A stretch of DNA of 7,982 bases from Niastella sp. Its GTDB lineage: Bacteria > Bacteroidota > Bacteroidia > Chitinophagales > Chitinophagaceae. Shown piece after piece: positions 1-6,696 of this stretch. Where the stretch lies: the NCBI GenBank assembly GCA_021154515.1, contig JAJKIL010000362.1, positions 1-7,982 on the forward strand, read 5' to 3'. The translations under genes and the position numbers were made by a program. The notes below the pieces were generated by a model. That model ran no database searches. It had not been told where the DNA came from and was given only the letters and a program-made list of their open reading frames with translations. How positions within the stretch are numbered: position 1 is the first letter of the stretch; each line of letters opens with the position of its first letter.

Positions 1-264
1 CGGTTTATCGAGGATGGCTCCTACCTGCGCATCCAGAATATAACGCTGGGTTACAACTTTACGGCGTTAATGCACCGCCACCTGAAAGCCATTTCAAGGA
101 TCAGGGCGTATGTTTCTATCCAGAACCTGCACACGTTCACGCACTATTCAGGTTACGATCCTGAAGTGGGGCCGGTAAATGGAAATGTATTCCTGAACGG
201 AATCGACCTGGGCCGTTACCCGGTTCCACGAACAATTACCGGCGGTATAAACGTTGAGTTTTAA
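1..264 (+). CDS. SusC-type TonB-dependent outer membrane transporter, C-terminal fragment
   Basis: The first 264 bases are one open frame of 87 codons ending in TAA, with no start in the window, so this is the 3' end of a longer gene. The residues match the end of SusC/RagA transporters: FIEDGSYLRIQN and LGYNF, then a YVSIQNL strand, SGYDPEV, and the closing GIDLGRYPVPRTITGGINVEF-like segment, which is the last strands of the beta-barrel. Proteins of this family import oligosaccharides across the outer membrane using TonB energy, with a SusD partner as lid. A susD-type gene follows after 30 bases, as expected for an operon pair. The plug domain and substrate-deciding parts lie outside the window, so a xylo-oligosaccharide substrate is inferred only from the downstream GH10 and GH43 genes. 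Confidence 0.93.
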   Translation, partial: RFIEDGSYLRIQNITLGYNFTALMHRHLKAISRIRAYVSIQNLHTFTHYSGYDPEVGPVNGNVFLNGIDLGRYPVPRTITGGINVEF

Positions 265-294
265 ATATCCTGAACTAGTCAAAATAGTATAACG

Positions 295-1869
295 ATGAAG
301 CCAAATTGTAAAAATATTATAGGTGTACTGGGAATAACCCTGGCAGTATCGGCTATGGTTGCCTGTAAAAAATCTTTCTTCGACGGAACACCGAAAGGGC
401 AATATACCACGACTACTTATTTTAAAACGCCTGCAGAAGTGCAGGCTGCCACTGCGTCCATGTATGGCGCGGCCTGGTTTAATTTTAACTGTACTTACAG
501 TATGAGCATTGGCGATGTGTACTCCGGCAACTCCACCGGCGATGCCAATGCCGCCATGGTGCAGTTCCAGAACATGAATGTAACGCAGTCAAACGAGTAC
601 CTGTACAAGGGATGGGCATCGCTGTACAGTGTGGTAGGGCAGGCCAATGGCATTATGATGAACCTGGCCAATAATCCCAATGCAGTGAGTCTTGATGCCG
701 CCACTGTTAATACCGCTATGGGTGAATGTTATTTCATGCGGGCAGCCGCCTATTTTTACCTGGTAAGAAATTATGGCGCGGTACCCATTGTAACAGATAC
801 CAACAATTTTATGGGGAATTACCAGTTGCCCCGGCATATCGTATCGGATGTTTACAAATTCATCATCAACGATCTTAAGCAGGCGGAGACTAAACTACCC
901 GCCAAAGGCGCTGCACCCGGCCGCGTATCTGCAGGCGCCGCCAAAGCTTTGCTGGCAAAGGTATACCTCACCATAGATGATTTTGCCAATGCCAAAGCCA
1001 GGGCCTGGGAGTTGATCAGCAATGAAAGTACCTATGGGTATGGGTTAATGGATAAATTTGAAGACCTGTTCTATACCCGTAACAACAATAACAAGGAATC
1101 TATATGGGCCCTGCAATGGACAGCCAGTGGCGCCGACGGCGCCTACGGCACCGGCAATGTTACCCAGGCGTATTGCGCTCCTTACGGCCAGGAACTCACG
1201 GGTTCAACTGACGGATGGGGCAGCTTTAAACCCAGCATCGATCTGCAACGCGATTCCATTGCAGGTGATCTGCGCAGAAAGCCCACCTATATGCGCGCCA
1301 ATGATTACTACCCCGAACTATTGCAGATAAGAGGCGGCTATACTTATCCCTCCTGTAAATCAAAAACCGGCGCCAATGTAAAAAAGTACGTGGTAGGTAA
1401 TTATGAAGATAATGCAGCCACCGGCGGCGCCTATGGTATGTCAACCGGTATTAACACGTATATGATCCGCTATGCCGATGTATTGCTCACGTATGTAGAA
1501 GCGGTTATGGGTAACAGCACCTCAACCAATGATCCCATCGCCATTGCCCAGTTTTTACGGGTAAGAACCCGTGCCGGTTTAGGCGGTATTCCGGTAAATA
1601 ACATTACAGCCGATGACCTGTTGCGGGAAAGAAGACTGGAGTTTGCCTTTGAAGGCCAGTACTGGTACGATATCCTTCGCCTGCCCCAGGATAAAGCTTT
1701 ACAAAGACTAAGCAAAACAGAAAGAGGCATGTTCGAGGGCTGGTGTGGCGATGGCGCCGTTGTTTCCAATAAAATATCGGTTACAGCCAACATGCTGTTG
1801 TTTCCGGTACCCCAATCGGAAATAGACATCGATCCCAAACTGTCAGAAGTACCGGTACCTTATTATTAA
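295..1869 (+). CDS. SusD/RagB family outer-membrane glycan-binding lipoprotein
   Basis: This 524-residue protein has the usual length of the SusD/RagB family. An N-terminal signal peptide with hydrophobic core (about residues 8-23) ends in a lipobox-like MVAC, making Cys24 the likely lipidated residue. The helical TPR-like core is visible around residues 142-165 (GECYFMRAAAYFYLVRNYG). The family's C-terminal signatures are LLRERRLEFAFEGQYWYDIL (about 442-461) and LLFPVPQSEIDIDPKL (about 501-516). SusD proteins sit on the cell surface, cap the SusC barrel and bind the incoming glycan. The start at 295 is preferred because it gives a complete signal peptide, 30 bases after the SusC stop. The sequence after Cys24 (KKSFFDG) is less acidic than in the next gene. 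Xylan specificity is inferred from neighbours only. Confidence 0.95.
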   Translation: MKPNCKNIIGVLGITLAVSAMVACKKSFFDGTPKGQYTTTTYFKTPAEVQAATASMYGAAWFNFNCTYSMSIGDVYSGNSTGDANAAMVQFQNMNVTQSNEYLYKGWASLYSVVGQANGIMMNLANNPNAVSLDAATVNTAMGECYFMRAAAYFYLVRNYGAVPIVTDTNNFMGNYQLPRHIVSDVYKFIINDLKQAETKLPAKGAAPGRVSAGAAKALLAKVYLTIDDFANAKARAWELISNESTYGYGLMDKFEDLFYTRNNNNKESIWALQWTASGADGAYGTGNVTQAYCAPYGQELTGSTDGWGSFKPSIDLQRDSIAGDLRRKPTYMRANDYYPELLQIRGGYTYPSCKSKTGANVKKYVVGNYEDNAATGGAYGMSTGINTYMIRYADVLLTYVEAVMGNSTSTNDPIAIAQFLRVRTRAGLGGIPVNNITADDLLRERRLEFAFEGQYWYDILRLPQDKALQRLSKTERGMFEGWCGDGAVVSNKISVTANMLLFPVPQSEIDIDPKLSEVPVPYY

Positions 1870-1888
1870 ACACAAATCTGGCCAACAA

Positions 1889-2998
1889 ATGAACAAACAT
1901 ATTTTACGTTGTACAGTGATTTGTATACTGGCAACTACATTATATACAGCTTGTAAAAAAGACGACGACATCCCCACGCCCGGTAATTTATCGGTAACCC
2001 CTGCCAAGGCATTGCCAGAAACCATTATCACTATCTCGGGGAGCGATATGCAGGACATAGTTTCTATAAAATTCGATACTGCCACTGCTTCGTTCAGTTC
2101 GGTGTTCAATACCGGGTCGGCTATTTTTACCAATGTGCCAACCAACGCTAAATACGGTCCACAGCAGATCACTATTACCAACCGGGAGGGAAAAACCGCT
2201 ACCGTTGATTTTTCTGTACTGCAACCAGCCCCGGTGATCAATGGGTTTAACCCGGGTAACGTGCCTGTAGGCGATACGGTAACCATCACCGGAAGCATGT
2301 TCACCAATATCAATGGCGTATATATCGGCAATGTAAAAGCAATCATAGTAGATTCATCGAGCCGTACGCGGTTAAAAATAAAAGTACCCGCGGGCGCTGC
2401 TTCCGGGTTACTTTCCATAGTAACCTGGGGTGGTACCACGTACAGTACAGGAGCCATTACCATAGGGGAGCGGGCATACCTGATCTCAGATTTTGATGGC
2501 GGCGGGCTGGCTGCCGATGGCAACTCCTGGTACGCTTACGGCGATATGGATTCGAAAACCGTTACCAATGTCAATCCGGCCCCTAAATCAGGAAACTTTT
2601 TAAAAGCGGTCTGTAAACAACCGGCAACAACTTCCTATGCAGGCGTTTCAACATTTGCCCTTAGCACTGCCAACCAAACATTTGGCATGACGTCTGCTAC
2701 AGCCGGCACCACCTTAAAGTTTGATGTTAACAACAATGGTAAAACGGCTACCATACTGCAGGTAATTGTGCAGGAAACCACTACCGATGCCAATGCTACC
2801 AATTTTGCCCTGAGCGTGCCTGTTAATGGCACTGGCTGGAACACCATAGCCATTCCTTTAACCCAGTTGCTAAATAACTATGGCGGTGGTACGCTGACGC
2901 CGGATCCTGCAAAGATCACTAAAGTGAAGTTCCATTTTCAGAACTATAACACCAACCCGATGGAAGCGAATATTGACAATGTGCGGTTTGCTTATTAG
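1889..2998 (+). CDS. Surface glycan-binding lipoprotein with two IPT/TIG domains (SGBP-B or SusE-position protein)
   Basis: The protein is 369 residues long. A signal peptide ends at LYTAC, with Cys22 as the likely lipidated residue. It is followed by KKDDD, which resembles the lipoprotein export signal (basic then acidic residues) described for surface-exposed Bacteroidota lipoproteins. Two immunoglobulin-like IPT/TIG repeats follow, at about residues 33-110 (VTPAKALPETIITISGSDM) and 113-192 (PVINGFNPGNVPVGDTVTITG). A C-terminal beta-rich region (about 195-369) begins ISDFDGGG and ends NIDNVRFAY, a pattern common in Bacteroidota surface glycan-binding proteins. No catalytic motif is seen. 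TIG domains in such proteins act as spacers holding the binding domain away from the membrane. It lies 19 bases after the SusD gene and 23 before the GH10 gene, so co-transcription is very likely. The ligand is probably xylan, by context. Confidence 0.88.
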   Translation: MNKHILRCTVICILATTLYTACKKDDDIPTPGNLSVTPAKALPETIITISGSDMQDIVSIKFDTATASFSSVFNTGSAIFTNVPTNAKYGPQQITITNREGKTATVDFSVLQPAPVINGFNPGNVPVGDTVTITGSMFTNINGVYIGNVKAIIVDSSSRTRLKIKVPAGAASGLLSIVTWGGTTYSTGAITIGERAYLISDFDGGGLAADGNSWYAYGDMDSKTVTNVNPAPKSGNFLKAVCKQPATTSYAGVSTFALSTANQTFGMTSATAGTTLKFDVNNNGKTATILQVIVQETTTDANATNFALSVPVNGTGWNTIAIPLTQLLNNYGGGTLTPDPAKITKVKFHFQNYNTNPMEANIDNVRFAY

Positions 2999-3021
2999 AA
3001 TAACAACAAAACGATCTGTAA

Positions 3022-4680
3022 ATGACATTCAATAATATATTATGGCCTGGCCTGTTGGCGCTTGTTTGCATAACCGGCTGCCAGAAAAAGGTAAACAACG
3101 ATCCGGATACCATTCACCCCGATCTGGATCTGACACTAAAAGACGCAGCCACGTTTCCTTTGGGCGTTGGCGTTGATTATACTGCCTTCATGGCCGGTGG
3201 CAATTATACCACTCTTGTAAAATCTCAGTTCGACAATGCCACTCCCGGTTATGTAATGAAACATGGAGCCATTATCCAGGGCAACGGTTCTTATAACTTT
3301 ACCAATGCAGATGCATTTGTGAATAGTGTTACAGGGGCCGGGATGAGCGTATACGGACATACCCTATGCTGGTTTCAAAATAACAATGGAAATTATTTGC
3401 GGGCTTTACTGGCGCAGGGCGGCACGGGAGCGCCCAACAATCCCAGCCTCATTCTAAACGGTGGTTTTGAAGCAGCAGGCAGCGGGGTAACCTTTCTCAA
3501 CTGGAGTGTCTGGAATGGCGGTTCTGTCGTAAGTGCGGGTACGGGCGCAGGGGAAATGTACGAGGGCGCACGCTCACTAAAAGCTGCGCCGGCAGTAGCT
3601 GGTAATCCCTGGGATGTACAGGTAGTAAGTGACGACATTGCCATGACATCCGGCACCTCTTACAAAGTACGGTTTTATGCAAAAGCGGCTGCTGCAGGTG
3701 GGAAATTCAGGTTAAGCAACAATGGTGGTTCTGCTCAATATTCAGCTGATTATGCCCCCACTACCAGTTGGGCGCCTTATGAGTGGACGTTCTCTTCGAA
3801 TAACGCCACCAAAAAGATCGTATTCGACATGGGATCTACACCCAATACCTATTACATAGACAGTATAAGCGTTACGCTCGCTAATCCACCGGCCTCTGCA
3901 GCTGGTTTTGCCGAACAACAACTGCGGATTGATACAACCCTTCAGCACTTTATTACCAGCATGGTTACCCGGTATAAAGACAGGGTACATGCCTGGGATG
4001 TGATCAACGAACCCTTTGACGACAATGGTGTGTTGAGAAGCGGTACCAGCGCCAGCGATGCTTTCTATTGGGGCGATTACCTGGGGGACAGGGACGCTGC
4101 CAAAAAAATGCTTACAAACGGGGATAGTATGATTGCAAAAGCTTTCCGGTATGCGCATGCCGCCGACCCCACCGCTAAATTATTTTTGAACGATTATGCC
4201 CATGAGACCAATACCACCAAAATGGATAGCCTCATTGCGCTTATCACGAGGTTAAAAGCAAAAGGTGTTCCTATTGATGGGGTAGGATTGCAAATGCACA
4301 TGACCTACCTGGTGTCGAACACCGCCATTGACAATGCATTAATGAAAATGGCACGGCTGGGTTTGCTGGTAAAGATCTCCGAACTGGATATCAGCGTAAA
4401 CCTGGGCGATCAGCAGAACCCGCAAACGGCCAATTTTGTATTGTCGCCCACCATGCTGCCGCAACAGGCCGCCAAATTCAGGTATGTGGTGGAATCGTAT
4501 CTGCGCAATGTGCCCGGGGCCCAACGCTATGGGATAACCATCTGGGGTGTAGGCGATGGCGACTCCTGGTTACGCAACCGCATGCCCTACCATCTTAAAG
4601 ATTATCCCTTGTTGTGGGATGATAATTATAATAAAAAAGATGCCTATAACGAGTTCCTGACGGGATTGCAGTTGAAATAA
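3022..4680 (+). CDS. GH10 endo-beta-1,4-xylanase lipoprotein with a CBM4/9-type module inserted in the catalytic domain
   Basis: This 552-residue protein hydrolyses internal beta-1,4 bonds of xylan, judged by family. The signal peptide ends in the lipobox CITGC, so Cys20 is probably lipidated and the enzyme membrane-anchored, likely at the cell surface. The GH10 barrel starts around residue 45 and includes MKHGAI (Lys80) and GHTLCW (His113, Trp117). It is then interrupted at about 141-286 by a carbohydrate-binding module of CBM4/9 type, with LILNGGFE at its start, Trp161 and Trp164, PWDVQ with Trp197, and YYIDSISV at its end. The barrel resumes with WDVINEP (general acid/base Glu330), QMHM (His426), KISELDIS (nucleophile Glu454) and IWGVGDGDSW (Trp508), so both catalytic glutamates are intact. 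Interrupted GH10 enzymes of this kind are known from Prevotella and Bacteroides. Residues Gly76-Tyr77 replace the Glu-Asn found before Lys in classic GH10 enzymes. It is the last gene of the SusC/SusD operon before a structured spacer. Confidence 0.95.
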   Translation: MTFNNILWPGLLALVCITGCQKKVNNDPDTIHPDLDLTLKDAATFPLGVGVDYTAFMAGGNYTTLVKSQFDNATPGYVMKHGAIIQGNGSYNFTNADAFVNSVTGAGMSVYGHTLCWFQNNNGNYLRALLAQGGTGAPNNPSLILNGGFEAAGSGVTFLNWSVWNGGSVVSAGTGAGEMYEGARSLKAAPAVAGNPWDVQVVSDDIAMTSGTSYKVRFYAKAAAAGGKFRLSNNGGSAQYSADYAPTTSWAPYEWTFSSNNATKKIVFDMGSTPNTYYIDSISVTLANPPASAAGFAEQQLRIDTTLQHFITSMVTRYKDRVHAWDVINEPFDDNGVLRSGTSASDAFYWGDYLGDRDAAKKMLTNGDSMIAKAFRYAHAADPTAKLFLNDYAHETNTTKMDSLIALITRLKAKGVPIDGVGLQMHMTYLVSNTAIDNALMKMARLGLLVKISELDISVNLGDQQNPQTANFVLSPTMLPQQAAKFRYVVESYLRNVPGAQRYGITIWGVGDGDSWLRNRMPYHLKDYPLLWDDNYNKKDAYNEFLTGLQLK

Positions 4681-4809
4681 GAAATAAGAGGTAGGAAGTA
4701 GGAAGTAAGAAAAGTCTGAAATTCCGGATTTCAGACTTTAATCAGATTGCTGAACATTAGCGAACATCTTACCTCCTACTTCTTACATCCTACATCCTAC
4801 TTCCTGCAT
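4681..4809. repeat. Nested inverted-repeat element built of 7-bp tandem units
   Basis: Directly after the GH10 stop codon, the + strand reads as purine-rich heptamers in register: GAAATAA, GAGGTAG, GAAGTAG, GAAGTAA (4681-4708). From 4768 to 4809 six pyrimidine-rich heptamers run in register: CTTACCT, CCTACTT, CTTACAT, CCTACAT, CCTACTT, CCTGCAT. The reverse complement of 4691-4711 matches 4780-4800 at 19 of 21 positions, so the two tracts form arms of a large imperfect inverted repeat. A separate 12-bp hairpin lies inside it. No open reading frame or transposase is associated. The element could be a dispersed intergenic repeat, a folded 3' end of the operon transcript, or both; I do not recognise it as a named family. 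The structure is directly visible, while any function is inference. Confidence 0.8.
4711..4739 (+). terminator. Perfect 12-bp stem-loop, possible terminator of the SusC-GH10 operon
   Basis: AAAGTCTGAAAT (4711-4722) is followed by the loop TCCGG and by its exact reverse complement ATTTCAGACTTT (4728-4739). It lies 30 bases after the GH10 stop codon, where an operon terminator or mRNA-protecting hairpin would be expected. The stem is AT-rich, and the sequence after it (AATCAGATTGC) has only the three T residues within the stem itself rather than a long U-run, so it is not a textbook intrinsic terminator. The A-rich left flank and T-rich right end would let it work weakly in both directions. A role in 3'-end protection or partial readthrough into the GH43 gene is equally plausible. 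Confidence 0.5.
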
Positions 4810-4815
4810 CTTTTG

Positions 4816-4823
4816 TATATTTG
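4816..4823 (+). promoter_or_regulatory. Bacteroidota -7 promoter box (TATATTTG) for the GH43 gene
   Basis: TATATTTG matches the Bacteroidota primary sigma factor -7 consensus TAnnTTTG exactly. It lies 48 bases upstream of the preferred GH43 start at 4872, which would place the transcript start near 4827-4832 and give a leader of roughly 40 bases. No clear -33 TTTG or TTG is seen about 19-21 bases upstream, where the pyrimidine heptamer repeat lies, so the promoter may be weak or need an activator. Its position after the stem-loop supports GH43 being transcribed at least partly on its own. Confidence 0.5.
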
Positions 4824-4829
4824 ATAAGC

Positions 4830-4846
4830 ATCACCTCAAAGGTGAT
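4830..4846 (+). other. Small perfect hairpin in the predicted GH43 mRNA leader
   Basis: ATCACC (4830-4835), loop TCAAA, and GGTGAT (4841-4846) form a perfect 6-bp stem. It begins about seven bases after the TATATTTG box, so it would fold at or very near the 5' end of a transcript started there. A 5'-terminal hairpin can protect mRNA from decay; it could also be a dyad operator for a regulator. A 6-bp stem can occur by chance, so the assignment is tentative. Confidence 0.35.
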
Positions 4847-4871
4847 CTTACTTTCAAATAACGATGCACCC

Positions 4872-6548
4872 ATGGCAACCAAATCGCTTCTTCCGGCAAT
4901 TACTTTCCTTTTCATATGCTGTTTAAATACTATAGGGCAAACAGCTAAGGTCAATAACCCCATCTTAGCCGGTTTTTACCCCGATCCTTCCATTTGCCGG
5001 GCGGGCAACGATTACTACCTGGTCAATTCTACTTTTGCCTATTATCCCGGGTTACCCATCTTTCACAGTACCGATCTGGCCAATTGGGAACAAATTGGTT
5101 TTGCCATGGACCGGCCCGAACAATTGAACCTGGATAATACACACGTATCGGGCGGGTTGTTTGCGCCCACCATCCGTTTTTTTAAAGGAACCTTCTATAT
5201 AACCTGTACCAATACGAGCCATGGCGGCAATTTTATTATTACTGCCAAAAATCCCAAAGGCCCCTGGAGCAACCCTGTCTTCTTACCTAATGTAAAAGGC
5301 ATTGACCCCTCTTTGTTCTTTGATGATAACGGCAAAGTCTATATTACTTACAACAGCGATGCGCCCGATAACAAACCTCAATACGATGGTCACAGAACGA
5401 TCAGGATGTATGAACTGGACCTGACCACTCTGCAAACAAAAGGGGAGGAGATCACACTTGTAAACGGCGGAACGGATATTTCGCAAAAACCGGTCTGGAT
5501 TGAAGGGCCGCACATTTTCAAATACAACAAGATGTATTATTTAATGTGTGCAGAAGGTGGAACCGCGTACAATCATTCGGAAGTGATCTTTAAAAGTAAA
5601 AAGGCAGAAGGGCCCTATGAACCCTATGCTGGCAATCCCATTCTTACCCAGCGTCAGCTAAACGTAAACAGAAAGCGACCAGTTACCTCAACCGGCCATG
5701 CCGACCTGGTAACAGCACCCGATGGCAGCTGGTATGCCGTGTTCCTGGGTTGCCGCCCTTATACCGACGATCAATACAATACCGGCCGGGAAACTTTTAT
5801 GGCGCCTGTTAAATGGAAAGAAGACTGGCCAATTATTCTGCCGGCTAATGAAACGGTGCCTGATAAAGTAACCATTCCCGGCGCCACTGCTAAAAATCCC
5901 TTGCCATTCAGCAGCGATTTTCAATTCACGGACAATTTTAAAAGCACTGTTTTAAATAATCGCTACCAGTTCCTGCGAACCGTGCGTGAACCCTGGTACC
6001 AGATCAACAGTCTTACGGGAACGCTCACCATACAACTAAAACCCACTACCTGTGCCGATAAAGCCAATCCGGCATTCATTGGTTTCCGGCAATCGCATCA
6101 GCGGGGCTATGCGTCCACGGCGCTTACCTTTACACCTGCCAGTTCGCAGGAGAAAGCCGGGTTAATGGTGTTTCAAAATGAAAATTTTTATTACTACCTC
6201 TGTCAGTCGGTCGACAATAACCAACCCGTATTGCAATTGTATCGGGGACCAGGCAAAAATGGCGGAGATCCCTTACTGCTGAGTACGTTGAAAATTAAAA
6301 CAAACAACCAGCAGCCGCTTCAGTTAAAAATTCAAACCAACGGCAATGCCTATTCCTTTTATTATGCAGAAAAAGGCAGCAAAACCTGGCAAACATTTAA
6401 AGAGGGCCTCGATGCCGGTTTCCTGAGCACCCACACCGCCGGTGGCTTTGTAGGTTGTATGTATGCGATGTATGCCACCTCAAGCGGAGCGCCCACCACC
6501 AACAGCGCCGTGTTCAGCTATTTTGAAAGCAAGGGCAATGATGATTAG
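4872..6548 (+). CDS. Secreted GH43 beta-xylosidase / alpha-L-arabinofuranosidase with C-terminal beta-sandwich domain
   Basis: From the ATG at 4872 the protein has 558 residues. That start gives a normal signal peptide (MATKSLLPAITFLFICCLN, cleavage probably near IGQ-TAK) without a lipobox, so a soluble periplasmic enzyme is likely. The five-bladed GH43 propeller spans about residues 28-325. It shows the catalytic trio: general base Asp38 in FYPDPSI, pKa-modulating Asp145 in GIDPSLFF, and general acid Glu211 in WIEGPHIF. Other family landmarks are DYYLVNSTF, GGLFAPTIR, CAEGGTAYNHSEV and STGHADLV. Residues about 350-555 form a concanavalin-like C-terminal domain of the GH43_C2 type, which typically contributes to the active site of beta-xylosidases. 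The enzyme should release xylose or arabinose from oligosaccharides imported by the SusC/SusD system. The exact GH43 subfamily (10-12 group) and substrate cannot be fixed by reading. It is separated from GH10 by 191 bases that carry a promoter box. Confidence 0.93.
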   Translation: MATKSLLPAITFLFICCLNTIGQTAKVNNPILAGFYPDPSICRAGNDYYLVNSTFAYYPGLPIFHSTDLANWEQIGFAMDRPEQLNLDNTHVSGGLFAPTIRFFKGTFYITCTNTSHGGNFIITAKNPKGPWSNPVFLPNVKGIDPSLFFDDNGKVYITYNSDAPDNKPQYDGHRTIRMYELDLTTLQTKGEEITLVNGGTDISQKPVWIEGPHIFKYNKMYYLMCAEGGTAYNHSEVIFKSKKAEGPYEPYAGNPILTQRQLNVNRKRPVTSTGHADLVTAPDGSWYAVFLGCRPYTDDQYNTGRETFMAPVKWKEDWPIILPANETVPDKVTIPGATAKNPLPFSSDFQFTDNFKSTVLNNRYQFLRTVREPWYQINSLTGTLTIQLKPTTCADKANPAFIGFRQSHQRGYASTALTFTPASSQEKAGLMVFQNENFYYYLCQSVDNNQPVLQLYRGPGKNGGDPLLLSTLKIKTNNQQPLQLKIQTNGNAYSFYYAEKGSKTWQTFKEGLDAGFLSTHTAGGFVGCMYAMYATSSGAPTTNSAVFSYFESKGNDD

Positions 6549-6619
6549 TGTATCATGTTCCTGACCAGAATCAGTAAAACTACGGACGAAATAATTCCGC
6601 ATAGTTAGTAGCTTTAGAT

Positions 6620-6654
6620 CAATAGGCAATTGCCTATTGCCCCGTCCCTATTCA
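6620..6654. repeat. Perfect 20-bp palindrome continuing as degenerate 7-bp repeats
   Basis: CAATAGGCAA and TTGCCTATTG abut to form a perfect 20-bp palindrome with no spacer (6620-6639). The sequence can be read in heptamers from 6620: CAATAGG, CAATTGC, CTATTGC, CCCGTCC, CTATTCA. The 148-base gap between the GH43 stop (6548) and the next start (6697) is otherwise unremarkable, with no clear terminator T-run. The palindrome could be an operator for a dimeric regulator, a cruciform or terminator stem, or a remnant of a dispersed repeat. The 7-base period and pyrimidine bias on the right side resemble the element at 4681-4809, although the unit sequence differs. Confidence 0.65.
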
Positions 6655-6696
6655 AACAGCAACATGGTTAACCGAAAAACCAATTAAACAAGCTGT

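Noticed and set aside
1843..2523. Long open frame on the minus strand opposite the TIG lipoprotein gene
   Set aside because: The translation is rich in Pro, Val and Ser with no recognisable domain or signal, and it lies opposite a clear coding gene with signal peptide and two TIG domains. It is a mirror of codon bias.
3742..4158. Open frame on the minus strand opposite the GH10 gene
   Set aside because: It overlaps the CBM end and the catalytic WDVINEP region of a certain gene, and shows no motif of its own.
4821..4871. Upstream TTG start adding 17 residues to the GH43 protein
   Set aside because: It would put a polar stretch in front of a normal signal peptide, uses a TTG codon, and overlaps the TATATTTG promoter box. 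The ATG at 4872 gives a proper secretion signal.
6609..6616. TAGCTTTA as a -7 promoter box for the glycosylase gene
   Set aside because: The final G of TAnnTTTG is A, no -33 element is evident, and the match is weak enough to be chance.
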